A stretch of DNA of 8,270 bases from Actinomycetes bacterium (lineage in GTDB: Bacteria > Actinomycetota > Actinomycetes > Propionibacteriales > Nocardioidaceae), in contig JAHEXN010000147.1 in NCBI GenBank assembly GCA_023252095.1, positions 1 through 8,270 on the forward strand, read 5' to 3'. A program made the position numbers and the translations under genes. Position 1 is the stretch's first letter, and each line of letters opens with the position of its first letter. Of this stretch, positions 6,025 through 8,270 are shown in pieces. The notes under the pieces were generated by a model, which was not told the origin of the DNA, did not search any database, and saw only the letters and a list, made by a program, of their open reading frames with translations.

Positions 6025-7584
6025 GTGACGTCTGAGCCCACGTGGGCCACCCCCGTCGTCGACGCGATGTCGCGGGCGGGCACCCGCGTCTCGTTCCGGT
6101 CGCCGGGCTCCACCCGGACGCACGCGGAGTCGCTCGCGCGGGCCTCGCGCCTCGCGCACGCACTCATGGACCGAGGTATCGGCCCGGGCGACCGCGTCGC
6201 GCTCGTGGTCGACGCGGAGGCTGATGCCGTCGAGTCCTACCTCGCGGTCGGCCTGACCGGTGCGACCGCCGTGCAGGTCAACGACCGCCTGCAGGGTCCG
6301 GAGATCGCCGAGGTCCTCGAGCTCGCCGCGCCGCGCGCCGTGATCCACATGGCCGGTCACGCCGAACGGCTCGAGCCGCTGCTGGCGGGGTCGGGCGTGC
6401 TCGTGGTGGGCCACGGCGGCGTCGGCCGGCACGACCTCGACGCCTCGGCCGCGATGGGTGCGGGCCCTTCGACGCCGCCGCGCGTCCTCGTGCCCGCGGG
6501 CGCGCCGGGGATCGTCGGCTTCACGAGCGGGACGACCGGGCGTCCGAAGGGCGTCGTGCACACGCACGCCAACATCGCTCGCATCGTGCGGCACATGCCG
6601 GCACACGACGGCCTCCGGTGGGGCAGCCGCTGCGGCTTCACCGGCACCCTCGCGTTCGCGGCCGGCATCTGGGGCGTCGTCCTCCCCCATCTCTACATGG
6701 GCGGCGAGATCTCCTGGATGGCCGGCCTCGCTCCGGAGCAGTGGGTCGACCGCATGATCACCGAGCGCACGACCTTCACGTACGCCCCGACCCCGTTGAT
6801 GGGGGCGTTCGCCGACGCGGTGCGCCGACGACCGCAGGTGCTCGAGCACCTCGACGGGGTGCTGCACTCGGGCTCGCTCGCCCCACGAGAGGCGACGGTC
6901 GACCTCGTTGACGCGATCGGTCACCGGTACGTCGAGACCTACGGCATGACCGAGACAGGCGCGCCCGTGACGGCGACCGTGCCTGCGGACTGGCGCCCGG
7001 GGGCCGAGGCCGACGACCCGTTCTCGTCCGCGGGTCGCGCGACGTCGATCGCGCGGGTGCTCGTGCTCGACGACCAGGGGTGCGAGGTGCCCACCGGCGA
7101 GGTCGGTGAGGTCGTGGTCGAGAGCGAGACGCTCTTCGCCGGCTATCTCGACGACCCGGCGCAGACCGCCGAGGCACTGCGCGACTCCGGCTCGAGTGTG
7201 CCGCGCCTCCACACCGGCGACCTCGGGAGCCTCGACCCAGCCGGTCACCTCTACGTCCGCGGCCGGGCCAAGGACATGATCGTGACGGGCGGCATGAACG
7301 TGTACCCGGCGGAGGTCGAGCGCGTCATCGCGCGGGCCGAGGGCGTCGCCGACGTGGCGGTGCTCGGCGTGGCCGACGAGCGCTGGGGCGAGACCGTCGT
7401 GGCCGCGGTCGTCGCGAGGCCGGGGTCGACCCTGGACCTCGAGGCCCTCGACACGTTCGTGCGCGGGCAGCTCGCGGGCTACAAGAAGCCGACCCGCGTG
7501 CGGGTCGTCGACGAGCTGCCCCGCAACGCGAGCCTCAAGGTGCGCAAGGACGTCCTGCGCCGACAGTTCGAGGAGACCCTGTGA
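6025..7584 (+). CDS. AMP-dependent acyl-CoA synthetase (ANL superfamily), rightward operon, second gene
   Basis: A 519-residue adenylate-forming ligase. Motifs seen, numbered from 6025: P-loop TSGTTGRPKG (167-176), TYGMTETG (305-312), HTGD (396-399), GRAKD followed by GGMNVYPAE, and the C-terminal lysine at 505. Two features are odd. The C-terminal motif reads NASLK instead of N-x-x-G-K, with Leu504 where glycine is usual. The region that normally holds PxxxH-xxG is replaced by GFTGTLAFAAG (204-214) with no histidine. GTG at 6019 overlaps the previous stop (GTGA) but has almost no gap to the Shine-Dalgarno agggag. GTG at 6025 has a 7-base gap and is preferred; the difference is two residues. 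It is translationally coupled to its upstream neighbour. It is probably an acyl-CoA synthetase of unknown substrate; a ligase using another acceptor cannot be excluded. Confidence 0.92.
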   Translation: MTSEPTWATPVVDAMSRAGTRVSFRSPGSTRTHAESLARASRLAHALMDRGIGPGDRVALVVDAEADAVESYLAVGLTGATAVQVNDRLQGPEIAEVLELAAPRAVIHMAGHAERLEPLLAGSGVLVVGHGGVGRHDLDASAAMGAGPSTPPRVLVPAGAPGIVGFTSGTTGRPKGVVHTHANIARIVRHMPAHDGLRWGSRCGFTGTLAFAAGIWGVVLPHLYMGGEISWMAGLAPEQWVDRMITERTTFTYAPTPLMGAFADAVRRRPQVLEHLDGVLHSGSLAPREATVDLVDAIGHRYVETYGMTETGAPVTATVPADWRPGAEADDPFSSAGRATSIARVLVLDDQGCEVPTGEVGEVVVESETLFAGYLDDPAQTAEALRDSGSSVPRLHTGDLGSLDPAGHLYVRGRAKDMIVTGGMNVYPAEVERVIARAEGVADVAVLGVADERWGETVVAAVVARPGSTLDLEALDTFVRGQLAGYKKPTRVRVVDELPRNASLKVRKDVLRRQFEETL

Positions 7585-7622
7585 CCGAGAACCTTGTGAC
7601 CGAGCGTGCTGTGACCCGACCT
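7581..7622 (+). repeat. Imperfect 15-base tandem repeat at the flavoprotein start
   Basis: gtgaccgag begins two consecutive 15-base units (7581 and 7596), and a third unit starts gtgacc at 7611. They encode VTENL, VTERA and VTRP. Each unit supplies an in-frame GTG. Only the first has a good Shine-Dalgarno (AGGAG at 7571-7575). The encoded residues precede the conserved barrel start, so repeat-number changes would probably be tolerated. Confidence 0.6.
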
Positions 7623-8270
7623 GCCTGGATCGACGCCCTCACGGTGCCGGTCGTCGCCGCTCCGATGTTCCTCGTCTCGGGGCCCGACCTGGTGATCGCG
7701 GCCAGCCGGGCCGGGGCCGTCGGCTCCTTCCCCGCGCCGAACTGCCGGACGCTCGACGAGCTCGACGCCTGGCTGGGCACGATCGGCGACGCTCTTCCCG
7801 ACGAGCCGTGGGCCCTGAACCTCGTGACGCACCGCACCAACGCGCGGCTCGCCGAGGACCTGCGTCTGGTCGCCGAGCACCAGCCGCCCGTCGTCATCAC
7901 GGCGCTCGGCTCGCCGAAGCCGGTCATCGAGACGGTGCACGCCTACGGCGGTGTCGTGATCGCGGACGTCGTGACGCTCGGGCTCGCGCGCAAGGCCATC
8001 GCGGCCGGCGTCGACGGTCTCGCCTGCGTGTCTGCGGGCGCCGGGGGGCACACCGGATTCCTGTCGCCGTTCGCCTTCGTGTCGGCCGTCCGGCGCGAGT
8101 TCGACGGGATCGTGACGATCGGCGGCGGCATCAGCGACGGGTTCGGCGTGGCCGGGGCGATCGCGGCGGGGGCCGACCTCGTGTACATGGGCACGAGCTT
8201 CCTTGCGACCGCCGAGAGCCTGGCGACGCCGGAGTACAAGCAGATGGTCGTCGACCACGAGGTCGACGAC
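7581..8270 (+). CDS. Nitronate monooxygenase-family flavoprotein (2-nitropropane dioxygenase-like), 3' end outside the window
   Basis: An open frame of 230 codons without a stop, cut by the right edge; family members are usually about 310-380 residues. Seen features: an early VVAAPMF segment (first strand of a TIM barrel, residues 24-30), GSFPAPN, WALNL, VVITALGSPKP, then AGAGGHTG with the GGHxG histidine at 157, and VTIGGGISDG...GADLVYMGTSFLAT, the FMN phosphate-binding end of the barrel. The family oxidises alkyl nitronates with FMN and O2. Relatives in actinobacterial steroid breakdown (IpdC) work on CoA-linked intermediates, and co-transcription with acyl-CoA synthetases makes such a role plausible here. 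GTG at 7581 overlaps the upstream TGA (GTGA) and has AGGAG 5 bases before it (7571-7575). Further in-frame GTGs at 7596 and 7611 fall in a 15-base repeat. Confidence 0.9.
   Translation, partial: MTENLVTERAVTRPAWIDALTVPVVAAPMFLVSGPDLVIAASRAGAVGSFPAPNCRTLDELDAWLGTIGDALPDEPWALNLVTHRTNARLAEDLRLVAEHQPPVVITALGSPKPVIETVHAYGGVVIADVVTLGLARKAIAAGVDGLACVSAGAGGHTGFLSPFAFVSAVRREFDGIVTIGGGISDGFGVAGAIAAGADLVYMGTSFLATAESLATPEYKQMVVDHEVDD

Noticed and set aside
4643..6163. Minus-strand open frame antisense to rightward ligase 1
   Set aside because: Compositional shadow of a confirmed ligase; no domain pattern. The same holds for minus-strand frames at 5929-7248 and 7479-8258.

Overview
The window is a very GC-rich stretch (about 70% by eye, with strong G/C preference at third codon positions). 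GTG starts, stop/start overlaps and the mix of protein families all fit a high-GC actinobacterium, perhaps of the Nocardioides/Aeromicrobium type. The taxonomic placement is inference only. No mobile element, CRISPR array, tRNA or rRNA is visible.

Layout: bases 1-129 hold no gene but carry a long imperfect inverted repeat (34-129) directly downstream of a leftward operon. That operon (minus strand, read from about 4166 down to 130) encodes an SDR oxidoreductase, then an AMP-forming acyl-CoA synthetase whose start abuts or overlaps the SDR stop, then a second acyl-CoA synthetase 33 bases further on. An AT-richer divergent control region (4167-4306) separates it from a rightward operon. The rightward operon encodes a third acyl-CoA synthetase (4307-6022), a fourth (about 6025-7584) and the first 230 codons of a nitronate monooxygenase-like flavoprotein (from 7581), which runs off the right end of the window. 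The last two genes meet their upstream neighbours through stop/start contacts.

The window therefore encodes four paralogous adenylate-forming (ANL superfamily) ligases plus two oxidoreductases, in two back-to-back operons sharing one control region. The simplest reading is part of a catabolic locus for carboxylic acids (fatty, alicyclic, aromatic or side-chain acids). The ligases would activate acids to CoA thioesters. The SDR would act on a hydroxy- or keto-intermediate, and the flavoprotein would act either on nitronates or, as in some actinobacterial acyl-CoA pathways, on a CoA-linked intermediate. No acyl-CoA dehydrogenase, hydratase or thiolase is inside the window, so the pathway and substrates cannot be fixed from here.

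I do not see a clearly new system. The points most worth a second look are: the 34-129 dyad with three copies of one motif; the split between the two leftward ligases (canonical ANL motifs) and the two rightward ligases (both lack the PxxxH-type histidine, and each has a further altered core motif); and the short hairpin between the two leftward ligase genes.
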